Shown: positions 1 to 11,165 of the stretch, in pieces
Layout: the number at the start of each line of letters is the position of its first letter
Numbering within the stretch: position 1 is the first letter of the stretch
Assembly (NCBI GenBank): GCA_021234155.1
Contig: JAJEKV010000035.1
Coordinates: 7,373,891 to 7,437,890, forward strand
DNA length: 64,000 nucleotides
Reading direction: 5' to 3'
Source: Isoetes taiwanensis
Lineage: Eukaryota > Streptophyta > Lycopodiopsida > Isoetales > Isoetaceae
Translations under genes and position numbers: made by a program
The notes under the pieces: model-generated
What the model was told of the DNA's origin: nothing
The model's database searches: none
Seen by the model: only the letters and a program-made list of their open reading frames with translations

Positions 1-560
1 TTAACACAGTAGTCATACTCATATACCATTTGTCGACGTCCAAAAGTATGTACATTCAACATTGGTAAGACTCAATACAAATGCAAACTTATTTACAAAG
101 ATTTAAGTTGCAACCCTACCATGGCATGCCTGCACCTGAAGCGAATTTGTTACACTGCTTGGCAAAGTGTCGGAAGTGCTTATGCTAGAGACTACTAACT
201 ATCCAATAGTAAAGCCCAAAATACATAATCTTTTTGTAGCTTATTCATATCTTGTAGCCATCTCTGGCAGTGAAAAGGAGCATGTTTCATAAGACTCATC
301 AAGTCAAAATGGAACCTATCCACCTGCACAACAACGAAAAGTATAGGTCCACAAAGAAATGGAAAATAAATGAACAAATAGAGTAGTGTGCAGTGGCTCT
401 GTGCCCTTCAAGACAGTTTGAACACCCAATACTTCGGATACAGAGAAAGAATCCTAACTCGAATTAAAATTCAAAAGCAAGAGTAAGTTTACCTACACGA
501 AGAGCAGAGCAGAGTCGGTCTCGATGCTTCAACTCTTTCGTAGATTGCTTAGGAGGAGCA

Positions 561-740
561 AGAACCGGTTAGCCGGTTTCCAAAGTGGATGCCCAACAAT
601 AGGGGCCACCACCAGTTTACACCCGATAGCAAGTTTGGAGCAGTCATTGGCATATTTCTAGAATATACTGGCATATACCTGGAATATGCCATAAACCCAC
701 ATCAACAAGGCTTAGGGGCAACCCAAAAAATAACCTTTAA
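561..740 (+). repeat. Dispersed repeat, copy A (SINE/MITE-like)
   Basis: About 180 bp, also found near 28835, 54201 and 57124, always in the same orientation on the plus strand. Shared features are ACCGGTTAGCCGGTTTCC near the start, several GGCATAT/ATATGCC blocks in the middle, and a GGGGCAACCCAAAAA end. The A-rich 3' end suggests a retroposed SINE, while the internal inverted ATATGCC blocks could fit a MITE. I see no clear target duplication. Confidence 0.7.
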
Positions 741-898
741 CTTAATTTCTAGGAGAAATAAAAGGGCCTCAATGAATACTTAGGAAGAAGAAGAAGTACA
801 AAATATTGTCTCAATCTGCATAAGGAGTACGCAAAAAAAACGAGCTATGGAGTGGGCACCAAAGCAATACATGAAAAACCACCTTTCAAATCGAGCAG

Positions 899-2020
899 CT
901 ATGGAGTCGGACGAAAGCACGAACCAATACATTCACACAGATAACAAAACAGACTCTGCGAAGCGTTTCTTCGTCTAGCTCTGTAACGCTGACCTGCATA
1001 AGGAATCCCCTGCGGCCCAAAATTAGGAAGAACAGCGTCCATTTCCACAGCAATTTGACCCGGAGAATATCTGTGCAGACCCATCAGCCATAGCCAGCGC
1101 CCCTCATCCACCACATAGAATCGAGTTCGTTCTCCGGCGTGCGGGATACAGACCTTTATTCGTATCAGAATTTCTCGCATATCATACAACTGGAACTCCC
1201 CGTACATTCTTGCCCGCGCTGGACATGGCCGGATCTTTCTATTGCCCATATACTCCATCAAAGCTCCGGCATCCGACCGTGGTATCACATGCCTCAACTC
1301 TGCTCCTTCAATCATCTGCATGCTCCGGTTGTATTGCCAGATTCTTTCTCCAATTCGGTTTCTTGTTTCCGGCAAATTTCCCCTGTTTTGGGTTTCCTCA
1401 GAACTGGTTTCTTGTTCCTCAATTTCGACGATTCTTGAAGATCTTATGCCGAAAGATTGATCTATTCCGATAATCTGCACTGTTTGCACCATAATTGCGT
1501 CTTCTGGATCTGCTGATTCATCTCTGCTACAAAATTCCTGCCCAGGACCCATTTCTTCTTCCTCAATTTCGAGGATTCTTGATCTTGTACCGAAAGATTG
1601 ATCTTTTTCAGTAACCTGCGCAGTTTGAACCCGGATTGCGCCCCTGGGATCTGCTGGTTCATTTCTGCTAGAAAACTCCTGCTCAGAACCTGCTTCTTGT
1701 TCAATTTCGACGATACTTGAAGATCTTGTTCCGGAAGATTGAGCTTGTTCAATAGTCTGCACTGTCTGGACCTCAATGGCACCTTCGGAATCTGTTGCTT
1801 CTGAATAATTCTGTTCAGGAAATGAGCCCAAGGCCTGAATAGAGTGATCTCCGACGATTTGGTGTGTGTGGTTTGAATTTGCCGCCGATTGAAGAATGCC
1901 GGAAGAATCATCCATGATCTCAAAATCGTCTTCTGCGTCGCAAAGCAGAGCTATATATGAAAATCCATATGAAAATGCAGATTCTTGCAATTCCATTATG
2001 CGGGATTCGTCGTCATCCAT
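899..2020 (-). CDS. Hypothetical acidic protein with three internal repeats
   Basis: Single-exon ORF of about 373 codons from the ATG at 2020; an upstream in-frame TTG exists, but the ATG is the natural start. I do not recognise the family. After an acidic N-terminus come three tandem repeats of about 47 residues, each with a core like AIxVQTVQ, then QSFGTRS, then a run such as IVEIEE, spread over roughly residues 80-220. A non-repetitive C-terminal part of about 150 residues follows, rich in Arg, Tyr and Trp and ending Cys-rich (LCECIGSC). There is no signal peptide or membrane segment. The length and the repeat conservation in frame argue for real coding. It could be a lineage-specific plant protein or an unrecognised transposon ORF. 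Confidence 0.6.
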   Translation of the reverse strand: MDDDESRIMELQESAFSYGFSYIALLCDAEDDFEIMDDSSGILQSAANSNHTHQIVGDHSIQALGSFPEQNYSEATDSEGAIEVQTVQTIEQAQSSGTRSSSIVEIEQEAGSEQEFSSRNEPADPRGAIRVQTAQVTEKDQSFGTRSRILEIEEEEMGPGQEFCSRDESADPEDAIMVQTVQIIGIDQSFGIRSSRIVEIEEQETSSEETQNRGNLPETRNRIGERIWQYNRSMQMIEGAELRHVIPRSDAGALMEYMGNRKIRPCPARARMYGEFQLYDMREILIRIKVCIPHAGERTRFYVVDEGRWLWLMGLHRYSPGQIAVEMDAVLPNFGPQGIPYAGQRYRARRRNASQSLFCYLCECIGSCFRPTP

Positions 2021-2279
2021 AGCTGCCAATGAAGACTGCGAGCTTTCGTTCGTTAAAATAAAAAGGCGTTTGTGTTACGTGGCAACATCTTACTCCTTCA
2101 AAAACAATTGATATTTGCCAAATAAAATGATCGAATTAAATGGGCCAAATAGAACTAGCTCATAATAGCTTCAAATTATGTCATTTTATATTCTTCCAAT
2201 ATTATCATGTGAGATTATCATGTGAGATAATGCTCTGTGAATCTGCACAGTGTGAATGTGAAGTTGGGGTTACACGGAG

Positions 2280-2432
2280 TGTTGACTCCGAACATCGAGA
2301 GCTGTTGAATGGGAATATTTGCAAGTTATTCTACGATCTAGACCGTAAATAGCGATCCTCATTTATGGGGTATGCTCGTACAGGTTTTGGCGTACTGTAT
2401 AACGAGGTTTGTGAAATATTATAAAATTTGGA
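2280..2432 (+). repeat. Repeat shared with the end of the 2.4-kb insert at 7010-7163
   Basis: This stretch matches 7010-7163 in the same orientation: GACTCCG, then GAGAGCTGTTG, then GGGGTATGC, then ACTGTATAAC, ending in AAATA(C/T)TATA. Both copies stop at this same end, so it is probably the terminus of a mobile-element family. The remainder of 2100-2930 holds no gene that I can support. Confidence 0.6.
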
Positions 2433-2929
2433 ACCATGTACTAAATAGTGTTGATTTTATACATGCATTATACAATTTTTGCGAGTACAAAAGAAGCTCT
2501 CGCTGCCCTTCGTCGTATTCGATAAAAAAGATTAAAGAAGACTTTGTGATTTGTTGTTGTTGTCGTCCATAAGAAGATTCTAAGCAGTAACATGGTCACT
2601 GGATAGTATTGCCCTATTTTGTATTTCCATGGCTCCCATCCATAAAAGTTGATTTTTCTATAAAAAAAAAAGGCAATGTTTGTGCTCATGTGTTAGGGTA
2701 AGCGACAAAGGAAGAAGAGCAAGCTATTTAACTATATTGCGCCAGGAATTCTATAAAGCACATGTTGCAAGTGCGGCATGTTGCAGTTGTGCCCCGCAAT
2801 GAAGTATCATAAAGGCTCTTTAAGAACTTCTAGACTGATGAGGCTTTTGGAACTAACTCCACATGTCATACGTTTTCCAAAAGCAATGTTGGACATGTAA
2901 GGCTCTTAAAATAATCTTCTAGCACCTTG

Positions 2930-3173
2930 CTCACTTTCTCTCTCTAGTGCCTTGCTCACTAAATTCTCTCTCTAGCCTTCTCTCTCTCTACACTCTCTCT
3001 CTAGCCCTCTTTCTCTCTGCTCTGCCTCTCTAGCCCTCTTCCTCTCTCTTCTCTGTCTCTCTAGCCTTGCTCACTAAACTCTCTCTCTAACTCTCTCTCT
3101 AGCCTTCTCTCTCTAGCCTTCTCTCTCTACACTCTCACTCTAGCCCTCTTTCTCTCTGCTCTGCCTCTCTTAG
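2930..3173 (+). repeat. TC-rich low-complexity array
   Basis: Degenerate CTCTCTCTAGCC/CTCTTTCTCTCTGCTCTG units. The same array resumes at about 27931-28060 on the far side of the PIF/Harbinger element, so the element inserted inside this microsatellite. Confidence 0.75.
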
Positions 3174-3501
3174 GTTGGCCACATGCTCGCCAAAATACCC
3201 GTCTCTCGTCGCATACGACTCCTCCCAGAATTATACGTATTTTTTTGGGAGGAGAGGAGAGAAGGCCATCTCTCGAGCTAACTTGTGGTAGTTAGGCCTC
3301 AAATTTGGTTTTCCATGGGAGAACTACTCCATCGAATCATTCCGGTAGGTCAAGTTTTTGTGGGATAATTCCCCTCCAATTTTGAATCGGCCTCCAAAAT
3401 ATGGGATATTTCTTCCCCTGTTCCTGCTGGTAGGTAAGCTTTGTGGGATAATTCTTTTGCTGTGTTCTTTGTACAGGGTTCCATTTCCCGGCCGTTCTAT
3501 C

Positions 3502-3564
3502 ATGGATCCACTGATTCTTGGAATGATTGCCATGCTATTGCGTGCTCTGACAATCGGAATCGCA
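3502..3564 (+). pseudogene. PIF/Harbinger transposase, 5' piece
   Basis: ATG at 3502 opens a frame of about 20 codons that runs straight into the Copia LTR. Its sequence continues in frame at 23699, just after the second LTR once one copy of the TCGCA duplication is removed. It is the N-terminus of the interrupted transposase. Confidence 0.7.
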
Positions 3565-3845
3565 TGTTGGAAAACGTATCAGCTATGGACTGATACAAAC
3601 CTGCAGCACAGAGTGAGCCAAAGCGGAAGCAAGAATAGAAGAGACACAATAGGAATAGAATAGGAACAATCTGGATGTTCTATGTATTGCATGTAATCTA
3701 TAAGTACATGGAATGAAAGGCACTGAAAGGCCAACAGACGGAAACAGAAGGCCAAAGGCCAGAGATGTACATGACGTACTTCTAATGTACTCTAATGTAC
3801 ATCAATGTATCTAATGTAGATCAATGTACAGCTTGAATTCTAACA
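3565..3845 (-). repeat. Copia 3' LTR
   Basis: 281 bp, identical by eye to 23418-23698. Bounded by TGTTGG and TAACA, with the TSD TCGCA at 3560-3564. Confidence 0.95.
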
Positions 3846-3855
3846 CTCCCCTTTC
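3846..3855 (-). other. Copia polypurine tract
   Basis: On the minus strand the sequence AAAGGGGAG directly precedes the 3' LTR, as expected for the plus-strand primer of reverse transcription. Confidence 0.8.
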
Positions 3856-3873
3856 AAGCTGGATAATCTGAAG

Positions 3874-4729
3874 CTATTGCAGTGGTATAACACCAAGTGC
3901 TGATCTAAACTGTACAAACTTTTGTGTGCCCAGTGGCTTAGTAAAGATATCTGCAACCATTGCACCAGTGGGCGAATAGATTAATGAAATGATTGCTTTC
4001 TCCACCAGATCACGGACATAATGATAGTGAATTGGAATGTGCTTTGTCCGAGGATGATGTCCGGTGGCTCCCGCCATTTTCATGCGGCTTTGATTGTCCA
4101 CATAAACATGAATAGGAACAGCCGCTGCAGAAATATCTACATCATTAAGCAAGTGATCATACCAAATAAGATCGCAACTCCGGTAGATAAGGCAATGTAT
4201 TCGCCTCTGGCGAAGATCGGGCTACAACAGATTGCTTTTTGCTTATCCGACCCTCCGCACCTCCATAAAACATGCATGTGCTACCAGAGTGGAATGAGAA
4301 TCCCCTGCCGTTGCCCCAACTTGCATCGGTAAATGCATGAAGACTTGCTGATCCGTTATCACAATAACAGATTCCATACTCTTTTGTTCCTTGCAAATAG
4401 CGAAGAACACGCTTTGCTAGCTGCCAATGCTTTAACTCATAACAGTGGTTAAACTGACTCAATGCAATCACAGCAAAGCAAAGATCAGGTCGTGTTATGG
4501 TCGTGAGATACATCAAACTCCCAACAAGCTGGCTATATGGTAGAGAAGATGACTGCACATTATCACAAACAGGCTCATCTTCAAACAATTTGAGGCCAGC
4601 TTCCATTGGCGTTGAAACAGGCTTACAATCTGCCATGCGAAATTGCTCAAGCAGAAATTCAGCATACCGAGGTTGGCTGATATGAATCAGCCTCTTCTTC
4701 CTATCACGATGTATCTGCATACCTAAGAA
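3874..4729 (-). pseudogene. Copia reverse transcriptase C-terminus and RNase H
   Basis: The reading frame from 4729 has the Copia signatures GMQIHRD, SYFLG-type entry, PDLCFAV, LRYLQGT and FTDASWG (RNase H aspartate). It shifts frame near 4160-4195 and continues as VYVDNQS and HIPIHYHYVRD to the end GTQKFVQFR before the polypurine tract. The frameshift inactivates the polyprotein. Upstream it is cut by the insert at 4733-7163. Confidence 0.9.
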
Positions 4730-5199
4730 ATAGCTTGGAAAACGAGTTTGTGACCAGCGAGCTAGAGAGGAGCTGGTCTTTTTTCCAAATTTTATAAGCT
4801 AGAAAAGACAAAATGGGGCATTTACCAACAAAAATAATAGCTCAATCTGCACATAGCCCTGTCCATTCATTTTTTGCTCACCATGATTATCCTGGGTTAA
4901 TTGACATACTTTTTTCCCTTACAAGTTTGCCAAGGAATGAGAGATTCACATCAAGGTAGAATATATAAAAGCTGAAGGAAAAGCAGATGCATTCTTTGCA
5001 GTGATTCATAGGAGGGATGTTCCTTGGAGATGAAGGTGCTGGATTGCTTTTGTAAAATGGTTAAAATAAAGTGGATTCAAGAAGGTAAAAAAGAGATGTC
5101 AATTTTTTTGTAACCAAAATTCTTTATGTCATGTCAACATCCCGAAAGCAAGCGCTTGTTATGGCAATATAGATGGATATAATCTGATAGTAGTGATAT

Positions 5200-5900
5200 A
5201 TAGGTTGGTGCGGCAGGATTCTCTATGGGTGGAACATTATCTATTGCAAGTGTTGCATTAGTACTAAGGTTTGATGCAGTGGTTGCCTTTATGGGATTCC
5301 ATCATGGATATGGCTGATGCCACAACTGCAAAGGTTTCAGTGCACATTGAATTGGAGAAATCAATCAATATACCAGTATTGTAAATTTCTAATTTTTTGG
5401 GAAGCTTATCTGTCATTTACATTTTCATACGTTGCAGGTAATCAGTCTTAGATTTGTAGGTTTCTGCAAGCTCATGAGGTGTAACCTTCAAAATATACTT
5501 ATTTATTAAATTTTTTTGTCAGGTTTTCGCAGGATAACCGTATAGCAAGGATTCCAAAAGTGATTGGACTTATGCGGCCTTTAGCTGTCTTGAGAATGAA
5601 TGGTCTTTTTTGCCAATGTAATGCAATTTTATTTGATAAGACTCTGCAATAGGTAAATACACTTTTCACAAGCTTCAATTGTCATTAGGTGCTTGATCTT
5701 GGTTAATAACTATTTCTCTGGTTTTTATCTTGCACAGACACAAGAATAATATTAATTTAACTGGTCAAATTCGTCCTAACCTTGGAAACGTTACAACACA
5801 ATTTTAGGATCTTTTGCATCTTCATGTAATAATATTTTTGATTTACTTTTAAGTTTATGCTTTCTTAAATGATAATTCTTGTCTTAAAGCTGGAGACATT
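5200..5900 (+). pseudogene. Decayed gene fragments within the 2.43-kb insert
   Basis: Around 5205-5300 a short frame reads AAGFSMGGTLSIASV, resembling the nucleophile elbow (GFSMGG) of acyl-protein thioesterase/carboxylesterase proteins. Around 5740-5800 a frame reads NLTGQIRPNLGNVTT, resembling a leucine-rich repeat. Both are short, broken by stops and not continuous, so they may be captured gene scraps or chance matches. Confidence 0.25.
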
Positions 5901-6339
5901 CCATTTGCACTTTCTCTTCATTTTCTAGACTTGGTTGCTGGTCCATTTTCGTTTTGGTGAAGCATATCCTCCCTTTAAATTTCACATGTATATTGGAGGT
6001 TATATTTCTGCTTTTGATCCTTGAGAGAGAAAAGCTCAAAGGTGTTTAGCAAGTAGAGTGACCAGAACGTTAGCATTTCCGAAGTCATTTATGTAACCAG
6101 TTAACACTGTAAGAGAAAAGGATATTAGCATCAGCCATAGCAACAAATAGATATTTTTGGTATTTTTTGAGGTGAAAACAGTATTATGTAGTTAATAGCA
6201 ATAATTCTAGTTAGATAATTCTCTAGTACTAATTTTGACGTTATGTCTAACTTTATGGATGATGCTATATTATTTTAACCAAACTAATGCTATAGTTGAT
6301 GCAAGAGCAGATACACTATGCATCAAACATTTTAGCATC

Positions 6340-6740
6340 AGTTTCAAGCATACATGCTGCTGACTCTAATTCTGACCTTAGTAATGACGCTATGTGTGGG
6401 TGCTAAATCTAACTCTGGGCTTGACTTTGTATCTGACTTTAATATTGTCCTCTATCGTGACTCTATAGTGATTCTATCTCTGACATTACTGTCAGTTCTA
6501 ATTCTGACTCTACTTCCGACTCTATGGTTGATGCTACATTTGACTTTATATCTAACCCTATGTCTGACGCAACCTTTGGTTCTAATTTTGACTCTACTAC
6601 TGATTCTATGTTTAATTCTATTATTGACTCTATATCTAACCTGATGATTGGCGCTACCATTAGACCAAATAGTATTCATGCTAACATATGATCTCACTAG
6701 TTATTTGTAACTTTGATGCTATCATTGACTCTACGTCCAA
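6340..6740 (+). repeat. Degenerate TCTGACTCTA-type tandem repeat
   Basis: Short units of the type GACTCTATGTCTAA/GACTCTAATTCT repeat throughout. The repeat keeps frames open on both strands (for example 6354-6644), which are therefore not genes. Confidence 0.75.
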
Positions 6741-6859
6741 CTCTATATAATTGGCCCATATAGTATACATTTTTTTTTTGAAGGACTTGAGCCTTTATTA
6801 CATATAGCCTACATTTTGACTACTCATGCAACACAAACCATTAACATCCAACATATAAA

Positions 6860-6955
6860 AATTAAACCCCCCAACACATAACAACCAACACATAACAACC
6901 ATTGACATTAACAACCAACACATAACTACCATTGACATTAATTAACACAACCATT
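6860..6955 (+). repeat. AACAACCAACACATAA short tandem repeat
   Basis: Three to four imperfect copies of ACAACCAACACATAACAACC alternating with ATTGACATTA. Confidence 0.7.
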
Positions 6956-7166
6956 GGGTCCAACACATTTAAATTAAAATCCCCCTTAAACCCCCTTTGG
7001 TTTGGGTGCATATTCACACGGGGGATGACTCCGGGCAACGAGAGCTGTTGGATAGGCATATTCACCCCTTATTCCTTAATCTACACCGTACGTAAAGTTC
7101 CTCGTTTGTGGGGTATGCAAGTACAAAATTTGCTATACTGTATAACAAGATTCGCAAAATACTATA

Positions 7167-8896
7167 AGCTGCACCCAAATCTTTCATCTTAAACCTGCTA
7201 GCTAGTTTAGATTTAAGTGCTTGAACATCAAGAAGATTGCTGCCCATTGCAAGCATATCATCCACATATAGCACTAAAATCAAATACATACCTCCCATGC
7301 ACTTGATGTAGACATTAGAATCTGTTGTAGCAACCAGAAATCCTTCATGCTTAAGTGCATCATCAAACTTTTTGTACCAAACCCGAGACGCCTGCTTTAA
7401 CCCATAAATGGCCTTCCGGAGTTTACATACCTTGTTTTCCTGGCCTGGTACTTCAAAGCCTGGAGGTTGCAGCATATAAATGTCCTCAAGAAGATCTTCA
7501 TTCAGAAATGCCGTATCCACATCCATTTGATGAATTTCCCAATCCAATTTGGCTCCTAAGGCAAGCAAAACACGCAGGCTATTCATTCTCACGACCGGTG
7601 AAAATGTCTCATCATAATCAAGACCTTTGACTTGGCTGAAACCTCGAGCAACCAGCCTAGCCTTATACTTGTCAAGGCTGCCATCAGTACTTTTTGGTGA
7701 ATAGCCATTTGCAATCCACTACTTTGCGCCCAATGGGCAAATCAGCAAGTTCCCATACCTGGTTTGCATCCATGGATGCGAGCTCTACCTCAGCTGCCCG
7801 TTTCCAATGTGGAGCTTCGGATGAAGCCCATGCTTCCTCAATGCTTGCTGGTTCACCTTGCACTGCCAAGCAACACCATTCAACCAAACTAAGTTCAGCA
7901 TTTTCAAGAACTTTACGAGAAGGTGCTCTGCTACGTGGTGACAACGGTTGATCAGGAGGAGGGGGCATTCCAATGAGCCGAGGATCAGGAAGAACTTGAT
8001 TATGAGGTGGATCATCATTGATGGGTTGTTGCACATCTGCTGGTAAAGGCACATTTTGCTGCTGGTCCAGCCTCAAATCTTGAAGCTCAACGAGTGGAGG
8101 ATCATCAAGAACAAGATATTTGTCTTGAATGAAGTTTCCATCTGCAAGTGGATCAATACACATAGAATTTGACTCATCAAAAACTACTTCTGAGCTGGTG
8201 TATACCTTTTTCCGCTCTTGATCCCACAACAAGTATGCTTTATGATTAGGTGCATAGCCAATGAAAGTGCATTTGGTACTATGGGCATCAAATTTTCTGC
8301 GCAAATGCTCAGGAACATGTATATAAGCGGTACATCCAAATGTGCGCAAATGAGAAACATCCGGTTTCTCTCCAGACCAAGCTTCTTCTGGAGTCATCTC
8401 ATTATCCAAAGCAACCGTGGTCAATCTGTTTTGCACATGAACTGCTGCAGCAATTGCATCAGCCCAAAAATACTTTGGCAAATGACTTTCAGCAAGCATA
8501 CTTCTTGCCGCATTGCACAAAGTGCGATTCTTCCTCTCCGCAACACCGTTTTGTTGAGGAGTAGCCCTGGTTGTGCATTGACGCTGAATCCCTGCCTGAT
8601 CACATGTATCATGGAAGAGATCACTAAGATACTCTTCACCACCATCAGTGCGTAATTGCTTGATCTTCCTCCCTGTCTGATTTTCTACACATGCTTTATA
8701 CAATTTAAAAGCCTCAAGAGCATCACTTTTCTTGGTTAGAAAATAGACAATTGTTTTTCGACTAAAATCATCAATAAACGTGATGAAATATACTGCCTTA
8801 CCAAGGCGCGCAGACACCTCTGTTGGTCCACAAAGATCTGAATGGACAAGCTCCAATACTTGTTTAGCTCTGCTGCCTACACTTGCAAATGATCTG
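7167..8896 (-). pseudogene. Copia integrase and reverse transcriptase region
   Basis: Minus-strand frames, in order: integrase core with HSDLCGP, FIDDFSR, RTDGGEEY and GVAERKNRT (catalytic Asp residues and the QQNG(V)AERKNR box around the Glu), a proline-rich linker, then the RT start (KWLFTKKY), frameshift near 7680, and RT with MDVDTAFLN, YGLKQASR and YVDDMLAMG (the YVDD catalytic box). The 5' side is interrupted at 8897-8902 by the 12.9-kb element, the 3' side at 7166 by the 2.43-kb insert. Confidence 0.92.
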
Positions 8897-8902
8897 CGAG
8901 GG
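8897..8902. repeat. Target site duplication CGAGGG, left
   Basis: CGAGGG here and at 21837-21842, directly abutting the two inverted repeats. Keeping one copy gives Copia codons for GKHPRRSF, the expected sequence between gag-pre-integrase and integrase, which proves this is the empty-site sequence. Confidence 0.93.
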
Positions 8903-8926
8903 GGTGAAAGCATGTTGTAGTGGAAC
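8903..8926 (+). repeat. E1 left terminal inverted repeat
   Basis: 24 bp beginning GGTGAAAGCATGTTGTAGTG, perfectly complementary to 21813-21836. The subterminal part around 8955-8990 (TGTGGTGGGA, TTTGTGGTG) is echoed at the other end. Confidence 0.93.
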
Positions 8927-10019
8927 ACCCTGGGTGTCCCCCCTGTCCCCCCTAAAAATGTGGTGGGAGATATCAAATTTGTGGTGCGATTTTAAATGTT
9001 TGTTTGGCGCCTAGTGCATGTACTGCCCGGATTCAATCATTTCTTGAACTGCAACAACCCAATTCCTACGCCACCCGTCCCATTCCAATTTCCTACGCCA
9101 CCCATCCCATTCCAATCTCCACGGAACCGATTTCTAAACCCATGACCCACCCGCGCCTTTCTTGAAGCACACGGCTATGGCGCTTAATCCGGTTGTGGAT
9201 CAATCCGGTTCATACCTTCAATCATTTAATTTGGAAGCAAATCGCCTAAAATCTCAAACCGAGCACGTGTAAGAGAAAGAGAACTCGAGAACAAGAACGG
9301 GATCATAAAAGACGCCAAAGGAAAAGACAAAGGGAAGCTAAAGAAGAATTAGCAAAAATTGCATCAGCCAGAGGGAGGATCCACTAGAACGGCCTCTACT
9401 AGGCGCCGGATGGTATTAAAATTGTTATCTTCATTTCATAGCACCACTAAAGGCTTGTCTAACAAATGATAAGAAAGAGGTTTTACTAGATTATCCGCAG
9501 GATGACACAATGGACAAGGCAGACTTGGCTTAAGAGCTGAAAGATTTGCAAGCCAAGAGCATTGTGGTCGCAACCTCGTGGCTTCCATTCAACTTGTGAA
9601 GAAGTCTAACAAAGAAGCAATGACGGTTTAGCGACCAAGAGTAGTTGCCTTGCTATGGCCGTGTAAGAGGAAGCATTAATACCGAAAGTGCTAATCCTGT
9701 CAGTGCTCGGGGTTTTGGTAAACTGCTGGGTGTTCATCCTAGGAATCTTACCAAAGCAAAATTGAAGAGGGAAGAGATAGATTGCAAAGGGGGGAAATGG
9801 GTTTTGTACAAAAGAGTTAGAAGAGCAGATGCAATTCCCAATTCTGTCATAGAACTTGTGCAGCAATTTTGGACCGAAAACAGTAGGGTCTCTCCAAATG
9901 CAAAGGATGTTAAGTTCAGAAGATTGGAACGAAATGTAAGAGAGGATCATGCCACTCACTATCTGGAAGAATCACAGGTTATTTCATTTCTTCATCTTCA
10001 CCACATTTTTTATTGTTAA

Positions 10020-10320
10020 TGTGGTATGTGGTATGTGGTTAGTGATTGCTTGTGATATGTGGTTGCTGTGGTGAGGCACGTGGTGTGAAATAAATGCTGT
10101 CAATATATGCTTTGTGGTGCCTAGTGTGGTGAATAACATGGTGTAAAATACATGCTATAATATATGCTATGTGGTGCCTAGTGTGGTGAATAACATGGTG
10201 TAAAATAAATGCTGTAATATATGGTATGTGGTCCCTAGTGTGGTGAATAACATGGTGTGGTGCCTAGTGTGGTGTCTAGTGTGGTGCCAGTGTGGTGCCT
10301 AGTGTGGTGAGAGAGAGAAA
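10020..10320 (+). repeat. GTGGTGCCTAGTGTGGTGAATAACATGG repeat array, 5' of RING ORF
   Basis: Tandem units of about 60 bp of the type GTGGTGCCTAGTGTGGTGAA, TAACATGGTGTAAAATA, AATGCTGTAATATATG. Lies in intron 2 of the decayed transposase. Confidence 0.85.
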
Positions 10321-10323
10321 GAC

Positions 10324-10960
10324 ATGGCAGAGTACATGCTGAAAGCCCTTGTTGAAATGGGGGGTGGCCCAGTAGATGAGGGGATAGTTCAACAGGTGGC
10401 CACTATAGCTGCTGAGGTTGCAAACAATGAAGGCAAAACTTGCAAAAGCCAAGCAAAGACTTTTTAGAATCTCAACAAAGCTTAGGGAGCTTACAAGGAG
10501 AGCTGGCCGCCTTGTGAGCATCTATCCTGTGACATTCAGGTTGCCAATTGGAGATGAGGAGAGATGCTCCACATGCGGGCTGGCATTCCAGGATGATTAT
10601 ACCCTAAGTCTGAAGCTGAAATGTGGCCACGTATATCATGTCAGCTGCCTGAGTTTGCTTATGGAGAAGACACACTGCCTCGAATGCTCAAAACGGTTCA
10701 AAGAGGCTTAGTGGAGGAATTGGGGGAAGACGTCAAGCAGAACCCTTATATGTCGGGCAAAGACACAAACAAAGAAGTTGAGACAATTGACTTAGATGAG
10801 GTGGTAGCTACAACTCCAGACAGCAACAGGAAAAGGAAGCATGTGAAAACACCTCTTAGTAAAAGGACCCCCGGACACAAGTCTACAAGGACTCGAACTC
10901 CACAAGCAAAAATATGGTGTAAAATGAATGCTGTAATATATTCTATGTGGTGCCTAGTGT
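10324..10960 (+). pseudogene. RING-H2 finger ORF inside transposase intron
   Basis: From the ATG at 10324 a frame encodes an Ala/Val-rich start (MAEYMLKALVEMGG); it shifts near 10420 into MKAKLAKAKQRLF and a RING domain at about 10560-10690. The eight ligands are C-x2-C (CSTC), KC, GH, YH, SC, HC, EC, a C3H2C3 RING-H2 pattern with a short CxHxxxHxxC core. After the stop at 10709-10711 another frame continues with KEVETIDLDEVVATTP and a basic stretch RKRKHVKTPLSKR that looks like a nuclear signal. Such RING domains typically act as ubiquitin E3 ligases; that role is inferred. Identical repeat arrays flank it on both sides, and the intact family member at 59.8 kb has no RING here, so it is an added passenger. 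At least two frameshifts, or unrecognised introns, break it. Confidence 0.65.
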
Positions 10961-11165
10961 GGTGAATAACGAGGTGTAAGATGAATGTCTGTAATATATG
11001 CTATGTGGTGCCTAGTGTGGTGAAAAATATGGTGTACAATAAATTATGTAATATATGCGTTGTGGTGCCTAGTGTGGTGAATAAGGAGGTGTAAGATGAA
11101 TGTCCAGAATATATGCTATGTGGTGCCTAGTGTGGTGGAAGAAAATGTAGTGTGCAATAAATATG
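10905..11165 (+). repeat. GTGGTGCCTAGTGTGGTGAA repeat array, 3' of RING ORF
   Basis: Same unit as at 10020-10320, about four copies, ending shortly before exon 3 of the decayed transposase. The two arrays bracket the RING ORF. Confidence 0.85.

Larger units (their letters stand above)
4733..7163. mobile_element. 2.43-kb insert of unknown class inside Copia RT
   Basis: The Copia RT frame stops at KDLGAA and resumes at YFLGMQIHRD on either side of this block; joining the ends with one copy of ATA (4730-4732 and 7164-7166) restores the frame. The ends, GCTTGGAAAACG and GCAAAATACT, show no convincing inverted repeat. The right 150 bp match the repeat at 2280-2432. The interior is AT-rich, with a degenerate tandem array and decayed fragments resembling protein genes, but no intact gene. 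TSD length 3 is tentative. Confidence 0.7.

Noticed and set aside
1139-1473. Three plus-strand open frames
   Set aside because: They are antisense shadows of the minus-strand gene at 899-2020.
6354-6697. Open frames on both strands, Leu- or Ile/Arg-rich
   Set aside because: They come from the GACTCTA-type degenerate repeat; composition is repeat-driven and opposite-strand frames overlap fully.
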